A stretch of DNA of 64,000 bases from Candidatus Enterococcus huntleyi (lineage in GTDB: Bacteria > Bacillota > Bacilli > Lactobacillales > Enterococcaceae). How positions within the stretch are numbered: position 1 is the stretch's first letter; each line of letters starts with the position of its first letter. Positions 39,243 through 49,675 of the stretch are shown one piece after another. Both the position numbers and the translations under genes were made by a program. The notes beneath the pieces were generated by a model that saw nothing but the letters and a program-made list of their open reading frames with translations, was not told the origin of the DNA and searched no databases. Location: assembly GCF_009933175.1 (NCBI RefSeq), contig NZ_MAEJ01000028.1:28933-92932 (forward strand), given 5' to 3'.

Positions 39243-40112
39243 ATGGAAAATGGAATTACTGGACACACTCGACTTGTAGGGCTTTTCGCAACACCAATTC
39301 GCCACAGCGTTTCCCCTATGATTCACAACACTGCGTTTCAAGAATTGGGAATTGATGCGGTCTACCTAGCATTTGATTTAGGCGTTGACCGTCTACCTCA
39401 AGCAATCGAATCAATTAAAAATTTAGAAATGTTGGGAGCTAATTTATCCATGCCGAACAAAATGGCCGCCGTGCCGTTGATGGATGAACTCAGTACCGCA
39501 GCGAAATTGGTAGGTGCAATCAATACGATTGTTAATAAAGACGGCAAGTTAATTGGTCACATAACCGATGGTACAGGCTTCATGCGTAGCTTACAGGATA
39601 TCGAAATCGATATCATCAATAAAAAAATCACAATTATTGGAGCTGGTGGGGCTGCCACAGCGATTATCGTTCAAGCAGCTTTGGATGGTGTTAAAGAGAT
39701 TGCGGTCTATAATCGAAAAGATGAATTTTATGAAAAAGTCCAAGAAAAATTGGCTTATGTTGAAGAGAATACCGATTGTAAGATTTCTCTACACGATTTG
39801 GCCGATCAAGAATCCTTAGCCAAAGATGTTGCAGAGAGTGCCTTACTAGTCAATGCAACAGGCGTGGGCATGCAGCCAAATATAGAGGCTAGTCCCATCG
39901 AAGATTTCTCAATTATTCGTGAAGATTTAGCTGTCTATGATGTCATTTATAACCCGCGCGAAACCAAATTAATAAAAGAAGCTAAAGCACGCGGAGCTAA
40001 AACATCAAACGGACTAGGCATGTTACTTTATCAAGGGGCAGCCGCATTTGAATTATGGACCGGCCAAGAAATGCCAGTGAGTAAAATCAAGCCAATTATT
40101 GAAAATAGTTAG
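39243..40112 (+). CDS. aroE: Shikimate (quinate/shikimate) dehydrogenase
   Basis: A 289-residue NAD(P) enzyme reducing 3-dehydroshikimate. GLFATPIRHSVSPMIHNTAF opens the substrate domain. The catalytic Lys is in ANLSMPNKM, where most AroE have NVTIPHK; the Asp partner is in TDGTGF. The dinucleotide motif is IIGAGGAATAI (about residue 132). Sequence style is nearer to YdiB-like and lactic-acid-bacterial enzymes. Start 39243 follows TTGGAGGAG; an in-frame ATG at 39225 is in the terminator tail. First gene of the operon. Confidence 0.92.
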   Translation: MENGITGHTRLVGLFATPIRHSVSPMIHNTAFQELGIDAVYLAFDLGVDRLPQAIESIKNLEMLGANLSMPNKMAAVPLMDELSTAAKLVGAINTIVNKDGKLIGHITDGTGFMRSLQDIEIDIINKKITIIGAGGAATAIIVQAALDGVKEIAVYNRKDEFYEKVQEKLAYVEENTDCKISLHDLADQESLAKDVAESALLVNATGVGMQPNIEASPIEDFSIIREDLAVYDVIYNPRETKLIKEAKARGAKTSNGLGMLLYQGAAAFELWTGQEMPVSKIKPIIENS

Positions 40113-40160
40113 GCATAAAAAAATAAAATTAAAACTAAAAACTGAAAAGAGGAAAATAAA

Positions 40161-41189
40161 ATGATCGTTATTATGAAATCGAGTGCCACAAGAGAGCAAT
40201 TGGATAGAGTCGTTAACCGAGTGAAAAAAGAAGGACTAGATGTCCAAATTAATCAAGGAAAAGACCACGTGGTCATTGGACTTTTAGGCGATACCCACAC
40301 CATTCAGGATGTGGCATTTAATAGTTACGATGGAGTTGAGGATACTGTGAAAATTTCAAATACCTACAAATTAACTTCAAGAGAATTCCACCCACAAGAT
40401 ACAGTTGTTGATGTAAATGGCGTGAAAATCGGTGGCGATGAAAACTTTGTCACAATGGCTGGTCCGTGTTCGATTGAAGGACTTGACCAAATTCGCGAAT
40501 GTGCTCGGATTGCCAAAGCAGGTGGAGCACAAGTTTTACGTGGCGGTGCTTTTAAACCTAGAACGTCACCTTACGCTTTCCAAGGGTTAGAAGAAGAAGG
40601 CTTGAAATACATTCGTCAAGCAGCTGACGAGTTTGATATGCAAGTCATCACTGAAGTTATGGATGAAGCGAATCTTGAACTAGTTGCTAAATACAGTGAT
40701 ATTCTTCAAATTGGTGCCAGAAATATGCAAAACTTCAAATTATTACAAGCGGTTGGAAAAACTGGGAAACCAATTGGTCTAAAACGTGGGATTTCAGGAA
40801 CCATCGACGAGTGGTTGAATGCCGCTGAATACATCGCCGTTCAAAATAACAACAAAGTGATTTTCATTGAACGCGGAATCAGAACATACGAAACAGCGAC
40901 ACGTAACACCTTTGACTTAAGCGCTGTGCCATTAATCAAAAAATTAAGTCATTTCCCAATCATCGTTGACCCAAGTCACGGTACAGGAATTTGGGATTTA
41001 GTCGCACCGATGGCTCGTGCCGGAGTTGCTGCTGGCGCGGATGGCATGATTGTTGAAATTCATCCAGATCCAGCTAATGCTTGGTCAGACGGCCCGCAAT
41101 CACTGACTGAAAAGACTTACCTTAACATGATGCAAGAAGTCAACATTATCGAAAAAGCGATGAACGAAATTAAAGCTTTAGAAAAGTAG
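40161..41189 (+). CDS. aroF: 3-deoxy-7-phosphoheptulonate synthase (DAHP synthase), type I-beta with regulatory domain
   Basis: A 342-residue enzyme doing the first step of the pathway from PEP and erythrose 4-phosphate. Residues 1-65 are a ferredoxin-like domain (MIVIMKSSATREQLDRVV), which in the Thermotoga enzyme gives Tyr/Phe feedback inhibition. The catalytic barrel starts near residue 95 with MAGPCSIEG and has RGGAFKPRTSPYAFQG and IVDPSHGTG. No chorismate mutase domain is fused. RBS GAGGAAAA. The single DAHP synthase seen here thus carries both allosteric control and leader-RNA control by the same end products. Confidence 0.95.
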   Translation: MIVIMKSSATREQLDRVVNRVKKEGLDVQINQGKDHVVIGLLGDTHTIQDVAFNSYDGVEDTVKISNTYKLTSREFHPQDTVVDVNGVKIGGDENFVTMAGPCSIEGLDQIRECARIAKAGGAQVLRGGAFKPRTSPYAFQGLEEEGLKYIRQAADEFDMQVITEVMDEANLELVAKYSDILQIGARNMQNFKLLQAVGKTGKPIGLKRGISGTIDEWLNAAEYIAVQNNNKVIFIERGIRTYETATRNTFDLSAVPLIKKLSHFPIIVDPSHGTGIWDLVAPMARAGVAAGADGMIVEIHPDPANAWSDGPQSLTEKTYLNMMQEVNIIEKAMNEIKALEK

Positions 41190-41198
41190 GTGACTGAG

Positions 41199-42269
41199 AT
41201 GAAATTGACTGTTCATCTACCCGAACATAATTATGATATTCTTATAGAGAAAGGTGCCTTAAACCATTTAGGTGCCTGGGTTGCCTCTTTGTGGCAGCAA
41301 CAAAAGATTTGTATTATTACTGATGAAACTGTCAATCAGTTATATGGTGATTTGGTTTTACAGCAGCTACAAGCAGCCGGTTTTGACGCCGTGCTGTTTG
41401 CTGTCACACCAGGTGAGAAGAGTAAATCATTACCTGTCGCTAGCCAATTATTTGATTTCTTAGCAGAAAAAGAATTTACTCGAACAGATGGTATTCTCGC
41501 GCTAGGTGGTGGGGTTGTCGGCGATTTAGCCGGTTTTGTGGCCGCAACTTACATGCGGGGGCTGCATTATCTACAAGTCCCAACAACGTTACTGGCGCAA
41601 GTCGACAGTAGTATCGGTGGCAAAACAGCTGTCAACACGGAGAAAGCTAAAAATTTAGTCGGCGCTTTTTGGCAACCTGAAGGCGTCTTGATTGATTCGC
41701 TGACACTTCAAACGTTGGAACCTCGCCGTATCAGAGAAGGTATCGCTGAAATCATCAAGTCAGCGGCAATCGCTGATAAGGTGCTTTGGACACAATTAGA
41801 TAAGCTAGAAAATGAACAAGAATTAGTCGAGCGTGCCGAAGAAATTATCACAGCTTGTTTGAAAATTAAACGAGCTGTTGTCGAAGAAGATGTCTTAGAC
41901 AATGGCAATCGATTGCTTTTAAACTTTGGGCATACGATTGGTCATGCAATTGAAGCAACTGCCGGCTATGGCGTTGTGACTCATGGCGAAGGGGTAGCGA
42001 TTGGTATGAGTCAAATTACTAGAATCGCCGAAGAAAAAGGTTTGACAGCAGTCGGCACCACAGAGTTACTTAATCAAATGATTACTAAATTTGGATTACC
42101 AATTTGGCATAAGCCTTGGCAAAAAGAGACCTTGTATCACGCAATTACGCATGATAAGAAAACACGTGGTTCAGCGATTAAACTAATTTTATTAGAAAAG
42201 ATTGGGCAAGCCAAAATTGAGACAGTAGCTACAGAAACAGTCAAAGAATTTTTAACTATTGAGGAGTGA
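41199..42269 (+). CDS. aroB: 3-dehydroquinate synthase
   Basis: A 356-residue NAD-dependent enzyme. The NAD-binding motif GGGVVGDLAGFVAATYMRG (about residues 103-121) and the zinc-ligand region NFGHTIGHAIEA (about 245) are clear. The start at ATG 41199 has GTAGGTGA at a suitable distance; an in-frame GTG at 41190 is possible but its site would be inside aroF. Located directly after aroF. The next step, 3-dehydroquinate dehydratase (AroD), is not in the window. Confidence 0.96.
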   Translation: MKLTVHLPEHNYDILIEKGALNHLGAWVASLWQQQKICIITDETVNQLYGDLVLQQLQAAGFDAVLFAVTPGEKSKSLPVASQLFDFLAEKEFTRTDGILALGGGVVGDLAGFVAATYMRGLHYLQVPTTLLAQVDSSIGGKTAVNTEKAKNLVGAFWQPEGVLIDSLTLQTLEPRRIREGIAEIIKSAAIADKVLWTQLDKLENEQELVERAEEIITACLKIKRAVVEEDVLDNGNRLLLNFGHTIGHAIEATAGYGVVTHGEGVAIGMSQITRIAEEKGLTAVGTTELLNQMITKFGLPIWHKPWQKETLYHAITHDKKTRGSAIKLILLEKIGQAKIETVATETVKEFLTIEE

Positions 42270-42275
42270 AGTAAG

Positions 42276-43442
42276 ATGAGATTTCTAACTGCCGGAGAAT
42301 CACATGGACCAGAATTAACGACAATTATTGAGGGACTTCCTGCTGGCATGCCCTTAACAGCAGAGGATATTAACATAGAATTAGCTCGCCGACAAACAGG
42401 CTATGGTCGCGGCGGCAGAATGTTGATTGAAAAGGATCAAGTCAAGATTACCTCAGGAATTCGTCATGGTAAAACGTTAGGATCGCCAGTAACCTTAGTT
42501 GTCGAGAATAAGGATTGGAAAAACTGGACAAAAATCATGGCGATTGAAGAAGTTCCTGAAAAAAATAAAAAATTGCGTCGTGTCAGTAAGCCACGCCCAG
42601 GACATGCTGATTTAGTGGGTGGCATGAAATATCATCACGATGATTTAAGAAACGTCTTGGAACGTTCTTCCGCTAGAGAAACGACGATGCGCGTAGCAAT
42701 TGGTGCGATTGCCAAAAAATTACTGAAAGAGTTAAACATTGAAGTCGCAGGTCATGTGGTGACACTCGGTGGAATCACTGCGAAAATTCCGGAAGGTCTA
42801 ACCGTCAGCGAGATTCGTGAACGTTCAGAAGCTTCAGAAGTCCGGGTCTTAGATCCAGCGGTTGAAGAAGAGATGAAGGCGTTAATCGATCAAACGAAGA
42901 AAAATGGCGATACCATCGGTGGTGTCGTTGAAGTGATTATTGGTGGAATTCCAGCTGGCCTAGGGAGTTATGTCCAATGGGATAAAAAGCTAGATGCCAA
43001 AATTGCCCAAGCCGTGACCAGTATCAATGCCTTTAAAGGCGTTCAATTTGGTTTAGGTTTTGAAATGGCCAATCGCCCAGGCTCACAAGTCATGGACGAA
43101 ATCATTTGGGATGAAACGAGCGGATATACCCGTCGCAGCAATAATCTTGGCGGCTTTGAAGGCGGCATGACTAATGGCGAACCGATTATCGTTCAAGGAG
43201 TTATGAAACCTATTCCAACTCTTTATAAACCGTTGCAAAGTGTCAATATTGATACAAAAAAACCCTATAAAGCCAGTGTTGAACGTTCAGATAGTACGGC
43301 GGTTCCAGCAGCGAGTGTCGTCTGTGAAAGTGTCGTTGCGACTGAAATTGCTAAAGAGCTATTGGAGAAATTCTCAAGTGATTCCTTTGAAGAGTTGCAA
43401 CAAACGATTGAAGACTACCGCAGCTACTTGAAGAATTATTAG
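42276..43442 (+). CDS. aroC: Chorismate synthase
   Basis: A 388-residue FMN-dependent enzyme making chorismate from EPSP. The signature [18 protein letters not shown] starts at residue 7; [25 protein letters not shown] and the later [10 protein letters not shown] match the family. Six bases after aroB. It follows the pathway order only loosely, as the operon mixes early and late steps. Confidence 0.97.
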   Translation: MRFLTAGESHGPELTTIIEGLPAGMPLTAEDINIELARRQTGYGRGGRMLIEKDQVKITSGIRHGKTLGSPVTLVVENKDWKNWTKIMAIEEVPEKNKKLRRVSKPRPGHADLVGGMKYHHDDLRNVLERSSARETTMRVAIGAIAKKLLKELNIEVAGHVVTLGGITAKIPEGLTVSEIRERSEASEVRVLDPAVEEEMKALIDQTKKNGDTIGGVVEVIIGGIPAGLGSYVQWDKKLDAKIAQAVTSINAFKGVQFGLGFEMANRPGSQVMDEIIWDETSGYTRRSNNLGGFEGGMTNGEPIIVQGVMKPIPTLYKPLQSVNIDTKKPYKASVERSDSTAVPAASVVCESVVATEIAKELLEKFSSDSFEELQQTIEDYRSYLKNY

Positions 43443-43458
43443 GAGGCTACTTCCTACT

Positions 43459-44550
43459 ATGAAAAAGAAAATTTTAGTCGTTGGTTTAGGCCTCATTGGT
43501 AGTTCACTAGCGCTAACCTTAAAAAAAAATGCTGAAGCTGTCCATATTATTGGCTTAGATCAAGCGACAGAATCGGAAGACATCGCCAAAGAGCAACAGA
43601 TTATTGATGAAATTGCCGCTTCTTTTCGTGAGGCTGCTGAGCAAGCAGATGTGATTTTATTAGCGATTCCTGTCCGAGCGTGCATTCAAAAAATTCAAGA
43701 ATTAAAGACCTTCAACTTAAAGCCTGACGTAATCGTCACCGATGCTTGTAGTACGAAGTCAGAGATTATGCAAGCCGCAGCTGGCGCTTCCTTCACCTTT
43801 GTCGGTGGACATCCGATGGCCGGTTCCCATAAATCAGGAGTGCTGGCGGCAGATGTCGATTTATTTGAAAATGCCTACTACATCTTTACAGCAGCAGAAA
43901 AGGATCAAGCAGCTGTGGATACGCTTCAGTCTCTGCTGGCAGGCTCGCGGGCAAAATATGTTTCTTTAGAAGCAAATGAACATGATGAAATTACAGGAAT
44001 GCTCAGTCATCTGCCACATATTATTGCGGCTGGCTTAGTCAATCAAAGTGACCGTTTTAATCAAGTTTTTCCACGATCACGTCAATTAGCCGCTGGTGGC
44101 TTTCGTGACATCACTCGAATTGCCTCATCTGATCCGACCATGTGGACGGATATTCTACTGAGCAATCGAGCGGCTTTGTTACATAAAATCGACGAGTGGG
44201 AAGCGACCATTGATGAGGTGCGGACGTGGATTTGCGAACGCGATGAAGCGAGTATCTATCAATTCTTCGAGTCAGCGAAAGAAACCCGCGATCAATTACC
44301 TGTCCATGAACAAGGCGCAATCCCAGCCTTCTATGATTTACTCGTTGATGTGCCCGATGTGCCTGGTGTGATTGCCGAAGTCACAGGTTTATTAGGACAA
44401 GCAGAGATTTCTATTATCAATCTGCGTATTCAAGAAACACGGGAAGATATCGTCGGTATTTTACAAATCACCTTTAAAACGGAGACAGATTTAGCTAAAG
44501 GAAAAGAATGTTTAGAAAAAAAGACAACCTATACTTGTCGAATAAAATAG
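43459..44550 (+). CDS. tyrA: Prephenate dehydrogenase with ACT domain
   Basis: A 363-residue enzyme for tyrosine synthesis. The NAD motif VVGLGLIGSSLALTL is at the N-terminus; GGHPMAGSHKSGV (about 115) and SHLPHIIAAGLV (about 180) are catalytic regions. The C-terminal 75 residues form an ACT domain (DVPDVPGVIAEVTGLLGQAEISI), which normally binds Tyr. No fused chorismate mutase. The C-terminus is at about residue 363, normal for the Bacillus-type enzyme. RBS AGGAGG. Confidence 0.95.
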   Translation: MKKKILVVGLGLIGSSLALTLKKNAEAVHIIGLDQATESEDIAKEQQIIDEIAASFREAAEQADVILLAIPVRACIQKIQELKTFNLKPDVIVTDACSTKSEIMQAAAGASFTFVGGHPMAGSHKSGVLAADVDLFENAYYIFTAAEKDQAAVDTLQSLLAGSRAKYVSLEANEHDEITGMLSHLPHIIAAGLVNQSDRFNQVFPRSRQLAAGGFRDITRIASSDPTMWTDILLSNRAALLHKIDEWEATIDEVRTWICERDEASIYQFFESAKETRDQLPVHEQGAIPAFYDLLVDVPDVPGVIAEVTGLLGQAEISIINLRIQETREDIVGILQITFKTETDLAKGKECLEKKTTYTCRIK

Positions 44551-44561
44551 GAAGTGACTGA

Positions 44562-45854
44562 ATGAAACTCGTAACTAATAAGCAAAATTTACAAGGAACG
44601 CTAGTGATTCCTGCAGATAAATCTATTTCTCATCGGAGTATTATGTTTGGTGCGATGGCCCATGGGACAACTACGATTCATAATTTTCTTCGCGGAGAAG
44701 ATTGTTTATCGACACTAAATGCTTTTAAAACTTTGGGTGTACCAATCGAAGATGATGGCACCGTCATTCGTGTGTATGGTCAAGGTTTGGCTGCTTTAAA
44801 ACCTGTCGATTCGCCAATTGATGTTGGTAATTCGGGGACAACCATCCGTTTAATGATGGGGATTTTAGCTGGGACAGACTTTACGACCGTTTTAACTGGC
44901 GATGCTTCCTTAAACAAACGTCCGATGGCACGGGTTATGGATCCAATCAATCAAATGAATGGCGCTATTTCTGGGTTTGAAGACACACAATTTCCACCAG
45001 TGACCATTAAAGGACAGGCAAATCTAGCTCCCATGACTTACGAGATGCCAGTTGCTAGTGCGCAAGTCAAATCAGCCATCTTATTTGCAGCACTGCAAGC
45101 CAAAGGTGAGACTGTTGTCATTGAAAAAGAGCCTTCAAGAAATCATACGGAAGAAATGATTCGTCAATTTGGTGGCTCAATTAAGGTCGAAGGTAAGAAT
45201 ATTCATGTAAAAGGCCCGCAAACCTTGAAAAGCCAAACAGTGATTGTGCCTGGAGATATTTCTTCAGCAGCCTTTTTCCTAGTTGCTGCTTTACTCTGTA
45301 AAGATAGCAAGATTCAATTGACAAACGTTGGGATTAACCCGACACGAACAGGTATTCTTGAAGTGATTGAAGCGATGGGTGGCACGCTTGAACTGAGCCA
45401 AGTCGACGAAATCAATCAGTCCGCAACGATTACGGCGCGTAGCTCTGAACTTCACGGAACAACAATCGGTGGTGCCATTATTCCTCGTTTAATCGACGAA
45501 TTACCAATTATCGCACTACTAGCAACACAAGCGAATGGACAGACAATTATTCGCGATGCCCAAGAATTGAAAGTCAAAGAAACCAACCGAATCGATGCAG
45601 TAGCCAAAGAATTAACCAAGATGGGCGCTTCAATTAAAGCGACAGACGACGGTTTAATCATCAATGGTCCAACGCCATTATATGGAGCCAACGTCACGAG
45701 TTATGGTGATCACAGAATTGGAATGATGCTACAAATTGCTGCTTTATTAGTAGCAGATGGCGAGGTCGAGTTAGAACAAGCCGAAGCGGTTTCCGTTTCT
45801 TATCCTGACTTTTTCACCGATTTAACGAAATTATTACCTGGAGGTGCTATATGA
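44562..45854 (+). CDS. aroA: EPSP synthase (3-phosphoshikimate 1-carboxyvinyltransferase)
   Basis: A 430-residue enzyme of two similar globular halves. [17 protein letters not shown] near residue 18 and [18 protein letters not shown] near 90 are the classical signatures, and [22 protein letters not shown] and KVKETNRI mark the second half. The gene ends four bases inside aroK (ATGA-type overlap). Class I or II glyphosate behaviour cannot be read safely from the sequence alone. Confidence 0.97.
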   Translation: MKLVTNKQNLQGTLVIPADKSISHRSIMFGAMAHGTTTIHNFLRGEDCLSTLNAFKTLGVPIEDDGTVIRVYGQGLAALKPVDSPIDVGNSGTTIRLMMGILAGTDFTTVLTGDASLNKRPMARVMDPINQMNGAISGFEDTQFPPVTIKGQANLAPMTYEMPVASAQVKSAILFAALQAKGETVVIEKEPSRNHTEEMIRQFGGSIKVEGKNIHVKGPQTLKSQTVIVPGDISSAAFFLVAALLCKDSKIQLTNVGINPTRTGILEVIEAMGGTLELSQVDEINQSATITARSSELHGTTIGGAIIPRLIDELPIIALLATQANGQTIIRDAQELKVKETNRIDAVAKELTKMGASIKATDDGLIINGPTPLYGANVTSYGDHRIGMMLQIAALLVADGEVELEQAEAVSVSYPDFFTDLTKLLPGGAI

Positions 45855-46357
45855 ACGGAATCGTATTAATAGGCTTTATGGGTGCAGGAAAGACCACAAT
45901 TGGTCAGATTCTCTCACAAAAAACAGGTCTGGAGCAGATTGATTTTGATGATTTGATTGTCCAAGAGATTGGTATGACCATCCAAGAGTACTTTGATCAA
46001 TACGGCGAAGAAGCCTTTCGCAAAAGAGAAACGGAAATTCTAGCCAAATCATTAGATTTAGAACATATTATTTCAACTGGTGGCGGGATCGTTTTAAAAG
46101 AAGAGAACCGCCGTTTACTCAATCAAATGCCAACCGTTGTCTATTTAAAAACGGATGCCGATGAATTAGTCAAGCGTCTGAAAGCAGACAAAGAAACGGT
46201 GCGACCATTAGTCGTTTCAAAAGGTCCAGATGAGATTAAGCAAGTTTACCTGCCACGGATTCCTTTCTATGAAGAAAGTGCCAATATTATTGTCGAGACC
46301 ACAGGTAAAACACCCGATGAGATTGTTGAAACTATTTTAGCTGAAGTAGGTGAGTAA
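45851..46357 (+). CDS. aroK: Shikimate kinase
   Basis: A 168-residue kinase. The P-loop [11 protein letters not shown] is at residues 7-17, [12 protein letters not shown] is the shikimate-binding Asp region, and [13 protein letters not shown] near residue 78 is typical. Overlaps aroA by 4 bp; its stop abuts the pheA start, so translation is coupled on both sides. Confidence 0.96.
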   Translation: MNGIVLIGFMGAGKTTIGQILSQKTGLEQIDFDDLIVQEIGMTIQEYFDQYGEEAFRKRETEILAKSLDLEHIISTGGGIVLKEENRRLLNQMPTVVYLKTDADELVKRLKADKETVRPLVVSKGPDEIKQVYLPRIPFYEESANIIVETTGKTPDEIVETILAEVGE

Positions 46358-47209
46358 ATGAAAGTTGGTTATCTAGGACCTGAAAGCTCCTTTACTTATC
46401 AAGCTGCCAAAAAAGGCTTTCCTAACGAACAGCTTGTGCCATTTCCAAGCATTCCTGCTTGTATTAAAGCAGTTGAATACAAAGATGTCGAACTTGCGGT
46501 GGTTCCTATTGAAAATACCTTGGAAGGTTCCGTTAACACAACGGTTGATTATCTCTATCACCAATCGTTCATTCCAGTAGGAGCCGAACTGATTTTGCCA
46601 ATTCATCAACAATTGATGGTTGCCAAGCAAAATCAAGCAGACTGGCAGCAGATTACGAAGATTATGTCTCATCCACAAGCTTTGGCTCAGTCAGCTAACT
46701 TTATTCAAGCACATTTTCCAGATGTTCAGATTGAATCAACGCCTTCGACTGCTTATGCTGCGCAATATGTTGCTGAGCATCCGAAAGAGTTGATTGGTGC
46801 GATTGCCCCTAAAAGTGCTGCCCAAATGTATCAGACAGTCATTGTTTCCGAAAATATTCAAGACGTTGCCATCAACCATACTCGTTTTTGGGTGATTGGT
46901 CAGCCCGAGATTGTTTTATCCTTGCCAATGAAGAAAGAAAAAATGACTGTAGCTATCACGATGCCGTTAAATACACCTGGTTCACTCCTTCAAGCACTTT
47001 CAGCCTTTGGTTGGCGCCAAATTGACTTGAGTAAAATTGAATCTCGCCCACTAAAAACGAGTCTTGGAGAATATTTCTTTTTACTAGATGTCGAGATGAA
47101 TAAACCACGCTCGCTTGTAGAGAATGCGATAGAAGAAATTCAACTACTAGGTGGCGAAGTCAAAGTTTTTGGTCAATATGGCATTTATCCTGTGGTAACA
47201 ACCACTTAG
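46358..47209 (+). CDS. pheA: Prephenate dehydratase with ACT domain
   Basis: A 283-residue enzyme for phenylalanine synthesis. GYLGPESSFTYQAAKKGF opens the catalytic domain, and NHTRFWVIG at about residue 168 carries the TRF motif. The C-terminal ACT domain has KIESRPLKTSLGEYFFLLDV, with the ESRP motif that binds Phe. No fused chorismate mutase. Last gene of the operon, directly after aroK. A terminator follows at 47262. Confidence 0.96.
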   Translation: MKVGYLGPESSFTYQAAKKGFPNEQLVPFPSIPACIKAVEYKDVELAVVPIENTLEGSVNTTVDYLYHQSFIPVGAELILPIHQQLMVAKQNQADWQQITKIMSHPQALAQSANFIQAHFPDVQIESTPSTAYAAQYVAEHPKELIGAIAPKSAAQMYQTVIVSENIQDVAINHTRFWVIGQPEIVLSLPMKKEKMTVAITMPLNTPGSLLQALSAFGWRQIDLSKIESRPLKTSLGEYFFLLDVEMNKPRSLVENAIEEIQLLGGEVKVFGQYGIYPVVTTT

Positions 47210-47261
47210 TGTGTGGAAGTCCCTTAGGTTATTTCATGCAAACCACTGATGTAATCAATTT

Positions 47262-47308
47262 AAACCTTATCTGATTTTACTTTTAAATTAATCAGAAGGT
47301 TTTTTTTC
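47262..47308 (+). terminator. Terminator of the aro operon
   Basis: AAACCTTATCTGATT pairs with AATCAGAAGGTTT (one bulge), then eight T residues. Confidence 0.88.
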
Positions 47309-47388
47309 TGTTAAAATTTGTTAAAAAGACTAGGAACTTTTATTTCTTAGGGTATGCTAGAGTAGAAGAGAAATGGAGGCTAGCTATC

Positions 47389-48609
47389 ATGAGTCGAATG
47401 GATCGCTATAAAGACAAACATAAAGAAATGGAAAAAGCTACTGAGAAAAAAGGTTTTTCCCCTAGAAAACAACGCCCGCAAGAGCGCTTTGATGCCCATG
47501 ACGAATTTGATGAGTTTAATGAGTATGATGAACAACCTGAAGAGTTGAGGAACGACTATCAATCATCGCAAAGATATCAGCAACAACAGACCTACCAAAC
47601 CCATCAACAAGATCGACAACAGCAAAGGTATCAAACAAATAAAACCACTAATAATAATCATTCTGGTTTTGGTTCGCAGAAAAAAGGCAAACAGCCGAAG
47701 ATTAAGAAACCGCGAAAAAAACGGAGAGGACTCAAACTCTTAGGAAGTTTACTCCTATTGCTCATCCTGTATTGTGGTGGCATGTTTGCTTACGGTAAGT
47801 ATAGTGCAGAACATGATACGTCATTACCAAAGGAAGAGTTGGAAACGTTCAATGGTGTCACAGGGGCTGATAAGGCAAATAATATTTTACTTATTGGTAG
47901 TGATAGTCGCGGGGAAGAGACTGGGCGGGCGGATACCATCATGGTAATTCAACTGGATGGTGCGGCAAAGAAACCGAAAATGATTTCATTTATGCGGGAT
48001 ACCTTTGTGACAATTCCAGGAGTTGGTGAAAATAAAATTAATGCAGCCTATGCCTTTGGTGGCGCAGATTTAGTCAGACAAACACTGGCTGAGAATTTTG
48101 GAATTGACTGTAAATATTATGTCAAAGTTGATTTTCAATCCTTTGAGAAGGTCATCGATTCGCTCTTTCCAAATGGTGTCCAAATTGATGCTGAGAAGGA
48201 TATGAGCAGTCACTTAGAAGTGCCAATCAAAAAAGGACCACAAAAAATGGATGGACTGACCTTATTGCAATACGCACGGTTCCGAATGGATGAAGAGGGC
48301 GATTTTGGTCGTGTTCGTCGCCAACAACAAACCATGTCAGCCATTTTTTCACAAATGAAAAATCCTTTAACGCTGATTAACTTGCCGTTAGCTGCTGGGA
48401 AAGCAATTGGCTATACCTCAACCAATATTCCGACTAGCTTTTTATTGAAAAACACTTTCTCTGTTGCAAAAGGGGCTGGTGGGGTCGATAGTTTGAGCGT
48501 ACCGATTAAAGATTCATGGAGCTATGGGAATTCCGATTATGCCGGGAGTGTCTTAGTAATTGATAAAGAGCAAAATAAGCAAGCAATTCAAGCATTTTTT
48601 GCCAATTGA
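47389..48609 (+). CDS. LytR-CpsA-Psr (LCP) family cell-wall ligase
   Basis: A 406-residue membrane protein. The N-terminal 110 residues are cytoplasmic and very rich in Gln, Lys, Asp and Arg (from about 55, QSSQRYQQQQTYQTHQ). One membrane helix is at about 115-135. The LCP domain starts near 160 (NILLIGSDSRGEETGRADTIMV) and has the conserved Arg/Asp residues (FMRDTFVTIPG, YARFRMDEEGDFGRVRRQQQ). LCP enzymes attach teichoic acid or polysaccharide to peptidoglycan. The long polar cytoplasmic tail is typical of the Psr-type proteins of enterococci. RBS GGAGG. Follows the aro operon, as I remember in E. faecalis. Confidence 0.9.
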   Translation: MSRMDRYKDKHKEMEKATEKKGFSPRKQRPQERFDAHDEFDEFNEYDEQPEELRNDYQSSQRYQQQQTYQTHQQDRQQQRYQTNKTTNNNHSGFGSQKKGKQPKIKKPRKKRRGLKLLGSLLLLLILYCGGMFAYGKYSAEHDTSLPKEELETFNGVTGADKANNILLIGSDSRGEETGRADTIMVIQLDGAAKKPKMISFMRDTFVTIPGVGENKINAAYAFGGADLVRQTLAENFGIDCKYYVKVDFQSFEKVIDSLFPNGVQIDAEKDMSSHLEVPIKKGPQKMDGLTLLQYARFRMDEEGDFGRVRRQQQTMSAIFSQMKNPLTLINLPLAAGKAIGYTSTNIPTSFLLKNTFSVAKGAGGVDSLSVPIKDSWSYGNSDYAGSVLVIDKEQNKQAIQAFFAN

Positions 48610-48695
48610 TTTTCTGAAAATTTGTTTTCAATGCTTTTCAATTTATGCTATTATTAATATTGAATAGTGAAATTTCTTTGAAACGAGGAACTTAA

Positions 48696-49544
48696 ATGAA
48701 ATTAGCAGTAGTTACAGATAGTACGGCCTACCTGCCTGAACGAATAAAATCAAAAGAAAACCTCTTCGTTATACCAATACCTGTGATCTTGGATGGTAAA
48801 ATTTATAATGAAGGCATTGATATTGAAGCAGATGAATATTACGATTTATTGAAAAATAGTAAAGAGTTTCCAACCACTTCTCAACCAGCGTTAGGAGAGG
48901 TCTTGGAACTATACAAGTCGATTGCAGACAAAGGCTATGACACAATTATCAGTATCCATCTATCTTCTGGTATCTCAGGATTTGTTGGCATGTTACATGG
49001 TATCAAAGATGATATCGATGGCGTGACGATTATTCCTTATGATTCTAAAATTACCAGTTTGCCGATGGGACATATGGTGGAAGCTGCCTTAGATCGATCA
49101 GAAACAGATGATACTATAGAAGAGATTCTGGCTAAGATAGATATTATTCGCGACAATACCTATGCCTATCTGATTGTTGACGACTTGAACAACTTAGTTC
49201 GTGGCGGACGTCTGACCAATGGAGCGGCTTTAATTGGTGGCTTATTGAAGATTAAACCGATTTTGACTTTTGAAGAAGGTAAAATCGTGCTATCTGAGAA
49301 AATTCGTTCCACTAAAAAAGCTTTTACCCGTGCTGAAAAAATTATTGGTTTACGCAATAGTGAAATTGAGCATCCAGTCAAATTATATGTAATTCATGCA
49401 AATAATCTGGAAGTAGCGATTGAAGAAAAAGAAAAACTTCAAAAACAATACCCAGAGGCAGAAATCGAAATCGGCCATTTTGGCCCGGTTATCGGGACAC
49501 ATTTGGGCGAAAAAGCGATTGGCCTAGCAATATCAGCGCAATAA
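48696..49544 (+). CDS. DegV family fatty-acid-binding protein
   Basis: A 282-residue cytoplasmic protein. LAVVTDSTAYLP at the start and PTTSQPALGEVLELY near 65 are family motifs; ISIHLSSGISG at about 90 and the later DDLNNLVRGGRLTNGAALIGGLLKIKPIL support it. Family members (FakB-like) bind a fatty acid and hand it to FakA kinase; no fakA is nearby. Own terminator. The rest of the fatty-acid kinase pathway must be elsewhere. Confidence 0.92.
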   Translation: MKLAVVTDSTAYLPERIKSKENLFVIPIPVILDGKIYNEGIDIEADEYYDLLKNSKEFPTTSQPALGEVLELYKSIADKGYDTIISIHLSSGISGFVGMLHGIKDDIDGVTIIPYDSKITSLPMGHMVEAALDRSETDDTIEEILAKIDIIRDNTYAYLIVDDLNNLVRGGRLTNGAALIGGLLKIKPILTFEEGKIVLSEKIRSTKKAFTRAEKIIGLRNSEIEHPVKLYVIHANNLEVAIEEKEKLQKQYPEAEIEIGHFGPVIGTHLGEKAIGLAISAQ

Positions 49545-49558
49545 TTTATTATATTTAG

Positions 49559-49619
49559 AAAGACTTATCTTAAATAATCGAAAGTTACCTTTTGATTGTT
49601 TACGGATAAGTCTTTTTTT
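49559..49619 (+). terminator. Terminator of the DegV gene
   Basis: AAAGACTTATC pairs with GATAAGTCTTT, with a second inner stem TAATCGAAAG/CTTTTGATTG. T tail follows. Confidence 0.9.
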
Positions 49620-49645
49620 GGAATCACAAATACTGACGTATTTTT

Positions 49646-49674
49646 TTGATTTTTTTCTGTCTTTCATATATAAT
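49646..49674 (+). promoter_or_regulatory. Promoter of the AAA/VWA unit
   Basis: TTGATT (49646-49651) and TATAAT (49669-49674) with a 17-bp spacer. Confidence 0.85.
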
Positions 49675-49675
49675 C

